From assembly GCA_963281255.1 (NCBI GenBank), contig OY725491.1, positions 3,100,001-3,164,000 of the forward strand: a DNA stretch of 64,000 nt, read 5' to 3'. Source of the DNA: Aphrocallistes beatrix (taxonomy: Eukaryota > Porifera > Hexactinellida > Sceptrulophora > Aphrocallistidae). Below are positions 45,301 through 55,956 of the stretch, one piece after another. A program made the position numbers and the translations under genes. The notes below the pieces were generated by a model. The model saw nothing but the letters and a program-made list of their open reading frames with translations. It did not search any database and had not been told where the DNA came from. How positions within the stretch are numbered: position 1 is the stretch's first letter; every line of letters starts with the position of its first letter.

Positions 45301-46894
45301 ATGAAGTCGCTTTATCATCATTATTTGATGTCACCAGGGTCACCATGTAAAAAGATTGAACCCCCCCTCCCATTCCCACAAGAGTTCGATCACAATCCGC
45401 CTCCCATATTCTTCATGGAATATGTAAACCCAACACTGGCTCATAAAGTCCAACGAATCCTAGGATTCGGCCCGTTATTTCAACACGCAAATACCCAACC
45501 TACAGAACAATTCGCCTCCCCATTCGCCTTTGCCCTAAATCTCGAATTCAATACGCCACCCCTCACACACTTCCCCCTCCCAAAATGGAAGAGGGATCTC
45601 CAACGGGAACATCGGTTCCTGCTCACTACAGTACAACAGCAGTTACGGAAACACGATTTCTGCATTATACAGGTGGATTAAGGTCATGGATTAGTAATAC
45701 TCCACGAGACCGACCTAGCTATGATATATAAGCTCTGGCTAGATGAAAACGCGACCAAAGTACCAGCATATTACTACTATCATGCTATCAACAACCTTAG
45801 AGACCTCCTAGCTGAAGAGGACCCTAACCTACAATCCCTCCAAGATGATCGCCCCCCCCACAATGTACTTTAAAGTCAAGGTACACAAACCCAATTTCCA
45901 AACGAAAGAAGTTATGTCGCCAGGCTTATTTGAAATCAAAAACACGATCACTCAACTAGCCAAATTAGTCCGCCCCATAGCAAACCACAAACCCTCAATC
46001 ACCACCCTTGTCTCAACTCACTTACGCCCCCTCATCAAACCCATAATCAATAACGCCCCATTCCTTTGTGAAGACGTACATGAGGTTATTGATGCACTCG
46101 GCCACCCGTCCATATCCCTTGATCACATTCACACCTACGACATTAAGTCCTATACCTCCACACCTCACCAGCTCATCCTCGAAGCGTTTGAACACTACAA
46201 CCCAATGAATCCCTATTACCGCATTTTGGAAGCACTCCTACCACTAAACTTTATCACGGACGGTTTCAAATACTATACGTTAGGACAGACCGGCATCCCA
46301 ATGGGCTTGCCGCTAGCTCCAGAGCTAGCTCGAATGTGCACAGCCTACCTTCTCCTCAACTACTCACCACCACCCAACCATACCCTCACATTATACTTTG
46401 ACGACCTGGCTTCAACCTACCCTCTACCCATGGACATCCTCAAACCCTTCACACTCGATGAAGGACAACTTGATATGACCCAGGATGCCCTTTATGACGC
46501 AATATCCCACTCCTTCATTCAAATAACGCACAACTACAAACAACCAACCCCTCTGCATATAGCATCCAACCACCCTTCCCAAAAAATGCTACAATCCACT
46601 TGGCGAGCAGCCACCTTACGGTCTGCACGAATAGCCACCGAACCAAAATACGCTCTCGACACTCACCTAAAGCGCTATATGCCTCATTACATGCGAACCG
46701 GACATCACCTGTCTGAGTTAGCATATGCGATAGCAGATCTTATGTATTTCCCTGCAAATACTCCCAAAAACCCGCCTCCCGAAACGACTGGAATTACCTA
46801 CAATTATTCCCAAACCAGACCCACCAAACGCCAACTGGCCCTCCTTACCAAACAAGACTTCCATCTTGTCCCAAAGATCCCCCTCCACCTTTGA
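45301..46894 (+). pseudogene. Penelope-like reverse transcriptase, one stop and one frameshift
   Basis: First part 45301-45842, second part 45845-46894. Visible RT features in the second part: RPIANHKPSI (residues 43-52), YDIKSYTS (98-105, first catalytic Asp), GIPMGLPLAPELA (150-162) and YFDD (184-187, catalytic pair). In the first part the stop TAA at 45679 stands where Penelope-like RTs have Lys in a DKG motif (here VD-stop-GHGLVILHE). Near 45850 a run of eight C breaks the frame: with seven C the phrase DDRPPP continues into TMYFKVKVHK. Target-primed reverse transcription is the family's role. The two lesions make this copy non-functional as read, unless they are sequencing errors or recoding sites. 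Confidence 0.85.
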
Positions 46895-47382
46895 TCTCAA
46901 TCCTTCAGTACTCTTACCCCCAACGGAACCTCGAACATCGAGTCACAATCTGTAAGGACAGATGTAAAGTCTGTATCTCTTATGAACAACGCTTCGGGAC
47001 ACCCTCAGCTTTTCCCTTTGAGCCATGTGCACACCTACGTTGCACCTATATATTACACCACCCATACGTTCCACAAATAGTCTATATCGGACAAACTGGG
47101 GCTACACCCAGAATCCTCCGACAACCACGTTCCCACCACCGCATATGGAGACACCTCTCCAACGTGCCGGATTTATTCTGGCAGGTCTGGAAATTTTTCG
47201 GACCACACTACACCGCAACCTCCAGAATGGAGACCTCACAGGAATTAGAAGCTATGAAGCAAATCAAACGCGTTAACCCAGAATTAATTGTTCACATAGA
47301 CCACCCAAATGAATTCTACAAAGCTTTGAGAGAAGCTGTTGCTCCCTTACCCCCAATCACATCCGCGGAAGATGACCCTTAA
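46891..47382 (+). CDS. GIY-YIG endonuclease domain of the Penelope-like element
   Basis: Follows the RT in the -1 frame with a 4-base overlap. A Cys cluster CKDRCKVC (about residues 21-28) matches the linker seen between RT and endonuclease in these elements. Next comes VYIGQTGATPRILRQPRSHH, the GIY-YIG core with Gly and Arg, and an acidic conserved end (METSQELEAMKQIKR). The domain nicks target DNA to prime reverse transcription. There is no natural ATG at its start, so it must be a continuation of the RT polyprotein: either a single-base lesion or -1 frameshifting near CACCTTTGATC. Confidence 0.82.
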   Translation: MISILQYSYPQRNLEHRVTICKDRCKVCISYEQRFGTPSAFPFEPCAHLRCTYILHHPYVPQIVYIGQTGATPRILRQPRSHHRIWRHLSNVPDLFWQVWKFFGPHYTATSRMETSQELEAMKQIKRVNPELIVHIDHPNEFYKALREAVAPLPPITSAEDDP

Positions 47383-47404
47383 ACCAGTATTCCTCGGGAT
47401 TATG

Positions 47405-47540
47405 TATTCGTATCTAATAGGCCACTCAACTTAATTCATGCGTTCCCATAATAAATTTTCTGAGGACGGGATTATACCCAGAAAGCCTCTAATGTATTGT
47501 GCTCATAACTATTACTACTATATTTGATCTATCAACTACT
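47405..47540 (+). repeat. Right LTR-like repeat of the Penelope-like element
   Basis: Identical to 43722-43857. It begins 22 bp after the endonuclease stop. Eleven bases after it a hAT terminus (CAGGGCAGGCC) starts. Confidence 0.9.
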
Positions 47541-47550
47541 AATATATATA

Positions 47551-48911
47551 CAGGGCAGGCCTTATTTTAAGAAATTTTTACAGCTGTACAATGTTGTTAT
47601 AAATTCTAATATAATCAAATAATGCATATGTTGACATAAGAATCTAATCTAATTTTCTAATCTGCTATTTTTGACAATTAATAAAATTTTCGAAGAATCG
47701 TTTTCTCCTCCTCTGATTCATTTTCTTGTTTATTCTCAATTTCAAAAGTATGTGCAAACCATTCTTGCTTACTGGCTTTTGGAGTTTCACGACTTCTACG
47801 ATCCTTAGCATTCATCCACATACAAACTGCTGGACATGTATCATTAGTTTCCCAATTTTATTTGCTATAGCCAAAGTTTGAGAAGTAATTTGTTTTATAA
47901 GTGGAACTTGTTGCATCTTTTCGATCGTTAGTTAATTTCATTATTCGATCACTTTTTACACACTGTATGTGTACTTTCTATGTGATGTTGTATTGTTTCC
48001 TTTCTATATTCAGTGCCATTCTCTGTTGCTATGGCAGGGAGTTTCCCTTTGTGACAAAATCGCTTGGCAGTGTCGTTATTTTGCAGGCATATGGTGCAAT
48101 GCACACGCTTACGCTTTCCTGAATGTGAAATAGCACTAACTATACAAGATTTTCTTGATGTATCCAATTGACTGGAATCTGGACATAAAGTAGACAGATT
48201 CAAAACTGAAGACATAATAGAACTTCAAATGAGAGAACGTGATAAATCCAAAATTGTATGCTAATTAGTAAGTGTATAATTAAGCGATAGATGTATTTGG
48301 ACTAAATGTAATAAATGTAGAATTTACTTATAAGTTTTTTCCATTATAATATTACCCGATACGACCACAAAAGGGTGTAGAAATAAAAAACGTCGCCCTT
48401 CTTATGCATTGAAAATTCACAGTTTCAGAGAAAAATCTCCCCGACATAAAAGTATTCCCATAAATTTATTATATATGGTACTGTAAAACAGATATATAAT
48501 GATCTCGTTGGGACGGTGAAAGATTATTCGCTCTAAGCGTGAATTCGGAATAACCGTGTTCGGAAAACATAAATAAATGTAAATGGGACTAAGAATAATT
48601 CGTTATAATCATGAATGCGTTATATCTGTGTTCGTTATATTCGTTTTTCACTGTATTTTGGTTTGGTAATAACTCACACAATATTAATAATAGAGACTGA
48701 CACAGTAATGAGTAATATAAGTACATGTACTAATAGTATAATCAAAAATACATACATTTATCAAATTGAAATATAAAAACTCATAATGATCTCGGTTTAC
48801 AGCCCACACTTTGATTGACAACTGCACATATTTGGGTTTACAACTGCACATTATTGATTTACAACTGCACAAATTGGTTACAGCTACACACTAAAATAAG
48901 GCCTGCTATTG
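47551..48911 (-). mobile_element. hAT element with CAGGGCAGGCC terminus
   Basis: The left end CAGGGCAGGCCTTATTTTA is mirrored at 48892-48911 (TAAAATAAGGCCTGC, then TATTG with the outermost bases changed). The right end cuts the 3' end of the Mutator-like gene. No clear 8-bp duplication. It holds a zinc-finger gene remnant and, at about 48479-48655, a possible pogo-type MITE (CGTTATATTCGTTTTTCACTG at one side, written in two parts: CGTTATATTCG, TTTTTCACTG). Confidence 0.65.
47690..48215 (-). pseudogene. hAT-associated zinc-finger protein N-terminus, frameshifted
   Basis: From MSSVLNLSTL at 48215: VHCTICLQNNDTAKRFCHKG, ATENGTEYRKETIQHHIEST, a C2HH-type (BED-like) finger pattern common at the start of hAT-type transposases. 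The frame shifts at about 47955 (QCVKSDRIMKLTNDRKDATS continues) and again near 47880 (QTLAIANKIGKLMI). No catalytic domain survives within the element. Confidence 0.6.
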
Positions 48912-49821
48912 TTCAGAGCGGAACACATTTTAATGCTTGCAAATTTCTTGAAAACATCTTCCAGGCGCGAATACTCGTCTTTATTCAGATAGGGTTGTCG
49001 GAGTTTGGGAGGTGGATGAGAGGTATTCTCAGCTGAAATTGCGATGCCCTTTTGAAAGTAACACCAGGATTCTTTTGAGAGTGGGCAACGATCGTGCTCC
49101 TCGAACAAATGATTCATCAGTGTGTAAAGGGCGTTTTGTATGTCTAGTGGTGTTCTGCCTCTGTTCTTGCCAATAACAAGAGCGTATAGATGAGCAATTC
49201 CCTCGACTTTTGATGCGGGTATTGGCTTGGGGGCATTGTTTTCGTAGTTGTCTTCTTTTTGAGGTGTTTTTAAAATCTTTTTTTCGTGTGCCCAAGACTT
49301 TTCTCTTTCCGGATAACTTCCATTCCTTTGTAAGGGTTATTTTCTTCCAACCTTTTGAAAGAGCTTGAGTTTCCATCTCTTACATATGTAGTATAGGCTA
49401 GAGAATGCTTGTCAACTGATCTCCCACAGATTTCTATTGCAGCAGAAGATTCCATCGCCTGACTTGTTCCAGAGAAGTTAGCTGGGCATTCGCTCGAATG
49501 TTTCTCCCAGTATTCGCTGTATTCCTCTGGGCTTTCTTTCTCACGTTCTTCCGTCCATCTGATACATCTGTTACACACCCGTTCGTAAAGGACGTAGTCA
49601 AGGATTTTCCCCGTTTTGATTTGAATAGCCCCGGCGAATCCTTGATTACTAAAATAGCCGCGACTATGCCAAGATCCTTCAAAGCTCACCGCGCATACCT
49701 TGCAACCAGAAATGTTAGATGACTCAGCTTTGGCTCTCACTTCTTTTGCTGTCATGGACATATATTGCTGCCATATTTTATCTGTAGAATGGACCAATTG
49801 CGCGAGTAGAGACTTGGACAT
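48884..49821 (-). pseudogene. Mutator-like transposase, frameshifted and truncated
   Basis: Frame 1 (49821-49270): CKVCAVSFEGSWHSRGYFSN, KTGKILDYVLYERVCNRC, MESSAAIEICGRSVDKHSLA, TTYVRDGNSSSFKRL, SLGHTKKRF. This matches the 'Mutator-like transposase' family of arthropods and cnidarians, whose signatures are CDGTWxxRG and GDGDS. Here the first Asp is replaced by Glu (FEGSW); the second (VRDGNS) is kept. After a shift near 49270 another frame continues: NAPKPIPASKVEGI, ALVIGKNRGRTPLDIQNALY, HDRCPLSKESWCYFQKG, ending at 48884 where a hAT terminus cuts it. Inactive. Confidence 0.82.
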
Positions 49822-50126
49822 TCTATGCTAGGTATTTTGTATATCAATAGTCAGGTCAAAATTGGAAGCAAATAGTCCCAACCCCAAAAAGTTGCAAGAA
49901 ATTGTTTTATTGCATTTTTCCGTTGTAGTATCATGTCTTAGGAATAACATACTAAAAGTTTGCCGAAATCGGGGAAGCGGAAAATTATTTGGCACGACCC
50001 CGTCGTTGACCCCAGACTATAAAAATCGACGGCTTTGAAAACAGAGTTTAACTTTTCAAATGATAGCAAATCAGTTTTTTATTGTCATATTCGTGCTCAG
50101 CATCAAATCTCCGGCAATTTGATATA
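49822..50126. other. No feature recognised
   Basis: Sequence between the Mutator-like remnant and the pogo-type MITE. 50281-50600 after the MITE is likewise without a gene. Confidence 0.4.
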
Positions 50127-50280
50127 CAGTGAAGATTGGATATAACGACAAATCGCAAATAGCGACCACTTTTCCTTGCCCAGAGCGAACTAAGCGTATA
50201 TTATGTGTGTGACCCTAAGATCGGATATAGTGACAGTATTCTCTTGCCCGATGGTACGTCGTTATATCCAATCTTCACTG
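50127..50280. mobile_element. Pogo/Tigger-type MITE, 154 bp
   Basis: A perfect 23-bp inverted repeat at the ends (CAGTGAAGATTGGATATAAC, then GAC) with TA on both sides. The interior has GATATAGTGACAG and a degenerate copy. It is compact and intact. Confidence 0.85.
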
Positions 50281-50608
50281 TATATATATTGACTATATTT
50301 TGAGCAAAAAACTTTGGGCCCTCCCTAGCAACAGCCTAGCCTGGAATGTGAAAAAATTCCGATCTCCAAATTTGGTGTAAACCATATCGAGTGACCCCTT
50401 GTTTCTCTCGGCTATGCTGCTGAGTACGAATTTCTTAATATAAATAGTCTAAAAGTTAGTTTTTAAATATTATGGTTTGAGACTGGTGGTATTCATGTTT
50501 TAACAGTAAACATACTCATAAATTTTTGGTTTTTCCCTTTAATTCCTACGAAACATAAAAATGGAAAATCTAGGTGGCATAGATGGATAAATAGATGGAT
50601 TGATATGC

Positions 50609-51180
50609 TCACATTTCAATTTCTTCTTCGGTTTTATCATCCGATGCAATTCCTTCTTTCATATTGCCAATGTTGTTATCTTGGCATCGTCCGCATGCTT
50701 GAGAACAGTTGAGTCCTTGTTTTCTGCAGCTACATCTGAGACTATTATAGCCTGTGGAACAGTTCCAGTGGACTATTTTCAGGAGTGCTTCGGGTGCAGG
50801 GTTACTGTCCAACATGACTGGGATTAGGCTGTCATTTTGGCAGTTCCATCCCCATTCGGTGACCTCCATACCATCAACCGTGGCCATCCACATCATCACC
50901 TGAAAATAGCACCTCAGAGAGTGAAATTCGTGGTGGAGGCTGTAGGTGACAGTCTTTCGGGTGTAGCGAAACTTTTGGCTGCACTCACTTTCTTGCAGAG
51001 GATAATGTATCTCAAGTCGCAAAGACTGTCCCCAGGTTTTGCATTGAACAACGCGATCATGACTTTATAACCAGTGCTTTCTATCACAACTGGGTCTTAG
51101 TTTGGTGCAGAAAACACCCAAGCATAGGTTTTTAAAATGGAATCCTCTTTGAGTTTGTACAGAGCAGACTTCTTTCCGAT
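50609..51180 (-). pseudogene. Cys-rich transposon-type protein C-terminus, frameshifted
   Basis: Upstream frame: MIALFNAKPGDSLCDLRYII, KVSAAKSFATPERLSPTAST. After a shift near 50940: EFHSLRCYFQVMMWM, TEWGWNCQNDSLIPVMLDSN, PAPEALLKIVHWNCSTGYNS, LRCSCRKQGLNCSQACGRCQ. This order (FHSLRVYxQ, EWGW, PAPExLLxxI, CxCRxxGLxCSxxCGxC) is a recurrent C-terminal module of uncharacterised repeat-encoded proteins in invertebrates. The Cys spacing suggests metal binding. The rest of the protein is not found nearby. It points the same way as the Mutator-like gene but no link is shown. Confidence 0.7.
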
Positions 51181-51181
51181 T

Positions 51182-54100
51182 GAAAAATATTCATCAAACT
51201 CTTTCATAAACTGCTATACTTATGTTTTTACGTGTGGAGAATTCGAAAAACATGAGTAAATTAAGTTTCGAGTTCTTTTAATTAGTGAAAATTGGAACTG
51301 AAACCAACTCTGGTAGCAAACCGGAACTATGACATAACAAAAATGTATATTTTCGGAACTTTTTTATTTTTTGGTATTTTACTGTTTATATTCATACTTC
51401 ATTGTATATAAAATTTCACTTGGTTTCCATATGTTCTCTTTGAGTTATTCACATTTTTGTACCTATAAACGCTTTCTATAGTATATAACTCAAAATTTTC
51501 AATGAATGTCAAATATTAATTATTTTGATTATAGGAAAAAAGTTGCCGATTGAAACAATCAGAATCGTTGAATCTTTTTATCAGAATGACGAATACACAC
51601 GACAAATGCCTGGAAAAAAGGATTATATCAGTATCGGACGAAATATTCACATTCAGAAAAGGTTGATTCTTTGCAATTTGAAAGAACTGTTTACTGAGTT
51701 CAAAACGAAGTTTCCAAACGTAAAGGTTAGAATACTTAATGGGTTTAATATAATATGAACTACATTATTCATAACTAATTTTAGATTTCAATGTCAAAGT
51801 TCTGTGAATTACGCCCAAAGTGGTGTATACTGGCAGACTCATGTGGAACACATTCTGTATGTGTTTGTTCAATACATCAAAATACAATCCTTCTTATTGA
51901 TGCGATTGATATTCAAGATACCTACAAAGATCTAATGTCCAAGTTAGTTTGTTCACTCGACAGTGCAGACTGTATGATTCACCGATGTGAAAAATGTCCT
52001 GGAAATGATAATCTTAGAAACTATCTCAGTACTATTCTGAAAACAAGAGATTTAGAGGTATTCGTTCATTAGTCGCTCAACATTTATTGGTGTATCAATC
52101 TGTAAATTTTATTTTATTTGTTTGCTAGGCATCAATTGAGTATAAGCGATGGGAAAGTACTGATAAAGCAAGTTTGGAGACGCACTCATCAACACTCAGT
52201 CAATTTAATGAAGTGCTAATTGAGTCCATTGAGAAACTAACTTCTCACTCATACATTTCTCGTGCCCAAACTTCGTATCTTCAAAAGCGGAAAGATAACC
52301 TTGATAACCATTCAGCAATTGTTTTAGTTGATTTTGCAGAGAACTACTCGTTTGTTGTCCAGGATGAAGTACAAGCATTTCATTGGAACAATGTACAAGC
52401 AACCATACATCCAATTGTCATATACTATAGAGACCAAGGTAAATGTTAAGGAATGCCCAAATAGTATTATTGATGTTTGCAAATTCAGATTATAGTTGAT
52501 GTTTGCAAATTCATATAGGTACTCTCTGCAATAAATCATTCTGCTTCATTTCGGATGATGCGGAACATGATGTTGCAATGGTATCCTACATCATACAAAT
52601 CTTTATAGAACATTTAAAATTAATTCTTCCCAACATCAGCAAGATTGAATATTTTAGTGATGGATGTGTGGGTCAGTACAAAAATAGAAACATTTATACA
52701 ACTTGTGTCAGCATTTGAATGATTATGGGATTGAGGCAGTTTGGAATTTCTTTGCTACCTCACACAGAAAATCACCTTGTGATGGCATTGGAGGAACAGT
52801 AAAAAGAGTTACCGCCCAAGCAAGTTTACAGCGACCAAAAGAAGGCCATATTTTATCATCTATTCAAATGTTTCACTTTTGTTCGTCGACAACTACTAGT
52901 CTTTCTTCCATCAAATTCTTTTTTATTTCCAAAGATCAAATATCCCATTTGCGGAAAACATTTTTTAAAAAGTGAGTTTTAGCTTAAGGCAGTATTGTTA
53001 ATTGGAAAGACAATTAAATTAAAAACTTTTAATTGATTTTTGTAGATTCGAGAACATCAAAACTCTACCAGGGACACGTAGTTACCATCAATACACTCCA
53101 TTAAATTCGACATTAATTGGAGCAAAGCGGATTAGTAACCAGTTGGACTACACAATAACATATGACTTTAATGCAAACCCTGTGGCAAATTCAACGAAAC
53201 CTTCACAATTGGCTTACTTAAGTATAGGCGAATATATTGCCTGTATGTATGACAATAATTGGTATATTGGTGTGGTACAAGAAGTGTGTGAGGAAGAAGG
53301 AGATATAAAAGTCAACTTTATGCATCCAAAAGGACCAGGGTGTCCAGAAAATAGTTTCTTTTGGCCCTCCACAGAAGATATTTGTTATATCCCTCAAAAT
53401 GATTTAATAGGGCCTATATCAACTCCAAAGTCTTCTTCTAAACGTGCAAGAAAGTTCAAAATATCTACTACGGATGTGAAATTAATAATTGATGAATTTC
53501 AAAAGTTGTAACAATACAAATGTGTATATGTATATACTATATATTTGTAATATCTATTATCAAACAGCAAGGAAAATAAATATTCTTGATATTTAAGATC
53601 GGACTAAATATTTGATTGTTCAGCAAATATTAATACTCCTAAAATAGATTTACAAATCATGGGTTACATTTACGTATTGCATTCCTATTACATAGCAACA
53701 ACAGCATTGCACTGTTTTATGTTGAGTCTGTCTACGGTCAAATATACAACAGACTGATCATTCTTAATGCACAATTCAATTGCAGAATGTAGAAAGAATG
53801 AGTGGTATATAACATATCATAGAAGAAGAAATAAAATCGTTTTTTCAAAATAGTAGAAATTAAATGTGATAAGGTCAATTTTACATTTTTATAAAGTGGA
53901 CAAAATTTTGAGTTATATACTATAGAAAGCGTTTATAGGTACAAAAATGTGAATAACTCAAAGAGAACAAATGGAAACCAAGTGAAATTTTATATACAAT
54001 GAAGTATGAATATAAACAGTAAAATACCAAAAAATAAAAAAGTTCCAAAATATACATTTTTGTTATGTCATAGTTCCGGTTTGCTCCCAGAGTTGGTTTC

Positions 54101-54450
54101 AGTTTCAATTTTCACTAATTAAAAGAACTCGAAACTTAATTTACTCATGTTTTTCGAATTCTCCACACGTAAAAACATATATATATAGCAGTTTATGAAA
54201 GAGTTTGATGAATATTTTTCGAGTTATTCGAGTTTACAATGGGATGGTAATTTTACCATTGTGAAAATCCTTGGTTAAACAGCAAAAATTCAATTTTTTG
54301 TGACGTCATAACTTAAAAACACATGACCGATTGATCTGAAACTTTCACAAAAGTCAATACATATCAGTGCCCAGACGCACAGCAAATTTCAGACAATTCG
54401 GTTGATGGTGGTGAAATGATTGGTTTTTTGACATGGAATTCCCCATATAT
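51182..54450 (+). mobile_element. Transposon with ~320-bp inverted repeats and a spliced gene
   Basis: The sequence 51182-51500 and its inverted counterpart 53905-54222 are almost identical (ATTTTACTGTTTATATTCAT / ATGAATATAAACAGTAAAAT; CTCTTTGAGTTATTCACATT). Between them lies a five-exon gene. On the right the element continues to GACATGGAATTCCCC (about 54440), an end also seen at 21890-21906; the corresponding outer left part is missing. No transposase superfamily name is assigned. Confidence 0.7.
51525..53511 (+). pseudogene. Uncharacterised DDE-like transposon protein (CDGIGG family), five exons, one frameshift
   Basis: Exons: about 51535-51725, 51785-52057, 52129-52438, 52519-52971, 53046-53511, with GT...AG introns of 59-80 nt. 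Joined motifs in order: RQMPGKKDYISI, IQKRLILCNLKELF, KFCELRPKWCILADSCGTHS, VCVCSIHQN, VDFAENYSFVVQDEVQ, AFHWNNVQATIHP, YFSDGCVGQYKN, VWNFFATSHRKSPCDGIGGT, LPGTRSYHQYTPL. The family is widespread in cnidarian and arthropod genomes as 'hypothetical proteins'. Asp in VDFAENY, FSDG and CDG could be a catalytic triad (inference). A single-base shift near 52690 breaks YKNR...NLCQHLNDYG. Otherwise open; the 5' exon(s) are not found. Confidence 0.8.
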
Positions 54451-54455
54451 ATATA

Positions 54456-54486
54456 TCCTTACCATTAAAACTCGATTAATGTATAT

Positions 54487-54557
<71 letters not shown>

Positions 54558-54666
54558 TTAATTTATTAATTTATTAATTTATTAATTTATTAATTTATTA
54601 ATTTATTAATTAATTAATTTATTAATTTATTTATTTATTTATTAATTAATTAATTAATTAATTAAT

Positions 54667-54733
<67 letters not shown>

Positions 54734-55237
54734 TATATATATATCTCTGTAATGAATTGATTGAAGAAACAGCCAGTCCCAGAAAGCTGATTTTTGGCAT
54801 GTGGGAGTCCTTTGGCTATGGCTCCAGTAAGTTCTGAGTTCAGAGCAAAATGTCGACTCATCATGGAATTATGACGTCATTGTCACATTTTTAAAAGTTA
54901 TGCAACAGTTATTCGGGCTTAACTCAGCCATTATAAGAGATAGAAGGCTGAAATTTTAATAGATTTTGTATTCTAACATACCTCACATATGATGCAACTA
55001 TCATAAAAAATGAGGACTCATCACTTTGTTATGGCGTCATAATTACTCATCAAAATTTTAAAAATTGACAAATTTTATAATTTTTGGGTGATATCGATTT
55101 TAAAACTAAGATGGACATATTTAGAAATGCTATCTCCCTTAGAATTAACCAATGTCACCTTCAAGCGACCGAAGGGAGCCTCTGGCGGGCACGAAGTGTC
55201 CGCCAGCCGCGCAGCGCAAGCAAGCGAAGCGCGCTTG
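54456..55237 (+). mobile_element. Helitron-like element with expanded TTTA microsatellite
   Basis: TCCTTACCATTAAAACTCG after A at 54456. A ~255-bp TTTA/TTAA tract follows (about 54481-54735), then CTGTAATGAATTGATTGAAG, the full core and the GC-rich end ...AAGCGAAGCGCGCTTG before T. It is the longest intact copy; the length gain is all microsatellite. Confidence 0.85.
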
Positions 55238-55298
55238 TTATAATAATAGTTGTAAAGTAATAGCAATGAATCACATGATTGTTACATACATACAAAAT

Positions 55299-55808
55299 CT
55301 ACTCCAAGTAAGTGAGTATCTCTAATTGTGGGTAGTCGAGCATTTTATCTGCTGGCAAATACAGTTGGTTGAATTTTTCTTCCCTTTGCTCGAATGTTAG
55401 CTTCGTTGGATTCCACTGGAATGCTTTACCATATTGTTTAACATGCTCGTTGTATTCATGAAACTGGTTACATCCAAATTCTTGCATGAATTGTTCATCA
55501 GTGTAGGACGCGAAGATGTCTAGCCAATAATCAAAATGATGGCGTCTACGACGGATATGGGTAGTCAATGTATTTCGTTCTGTTCGAAATGTAAGCTGGA
55601 GCTGTTTACTCTCGCCTCCACTCCAGATGTGTTCGATGACGTCTCTGCACAAGTGAATATTCTTTTGGCCGGCTCTCTTCTCAATTATGATGTTCCGATT
55701 GCATTGCCCAATTCGTAACTTTCCTGGCACAAACTGGAAATCATCACTAGGGAAGATGTTACATGCACGTTGATATGTACTCATTTTTACCAACATTTTA
55801 TTAGACAA
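55299..55808 (-). CDS. Unrecognised 169-residue protein
   Basis: Intact frame starting MSNKMLVKMSTYQRACNIFP, or at the internal Met (MSTYQR). Mixed composition with a basic stretch (THIRRRRHHFDYWLDIFASY) and a charged C-terminus (LTFEQREEKFNQLYLPADK). No signal peptide, membrane segment or catalytic motif is seen, and I know no family. Position: antisense, 150 bp before a hAT 3' exon, and 60 bp after a Helitron-like copy. It could be an exon of a transposon gene or of a host gene; one of very few undamaged long frames in the window. Confidence 0.45.
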   Translation of the reverse strand: MSNKMLVKMSTYQRACNIFPSDDFQFVPGKLRIGQCNRNIIIEKRAGQKNIHLCRDVIEHIWSGGESKQLQLTFRTERNTLTTHIRRRRHHFDYWLDIFASYTDEQFMQEFGCNQFHEYNEHVKQYGKAFQWNPTKLTFEQREEKFNQLYLPADKMLDYPQLEILTYLE

Positions 55809-55956
55809 TTTCAGATTTATTGTGTAGAATAACTTTTATTATTTTACTTCGTAATTTGAGCACATTTATCGTATTTATCTCTATTTAATAGCTATCCATT
55901 TGCAGTTGTAATTGTACGTTGTGTGTCTGTGTATGAGTATCGCTAAATTTAGACCT

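Larger units (their letters stand above)
43722..47540 (+). mobile_element. Penelope-like retroelement with 136-bp direct terminal repeats
   Basis: Identical direct repeats at 43722-43857 and 47405-47540 enclose an ORF1-like frame, a reverse transcriptase and a GIY-YIG endonuclease. This is the architecture of endonuclease-bearing Penelope-like elements, whose copies are often flanked by LTR-like repeats. The coding part is C-rich and base-compositionally unlike its AT-rich surroundings. Identical repeats suggest recent insertion, yet the RT frame has lesions. It lies immediately next to a Helitron-like 5' end and TA run. Confidence 0.88.

Noticed and set aside
43722-47540. LTR retrotransposon
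   Set aside because: Direct repeats are only 136 bp and there is no protease, RNase H or integrase; the RT type and GIY-YIG domain fit a Penelope-like element.
54481-54735. Telomeric or centromeric repeat
   Set aside because: The TTTA tract lies at the fixed microsatellite position of a mobile element.
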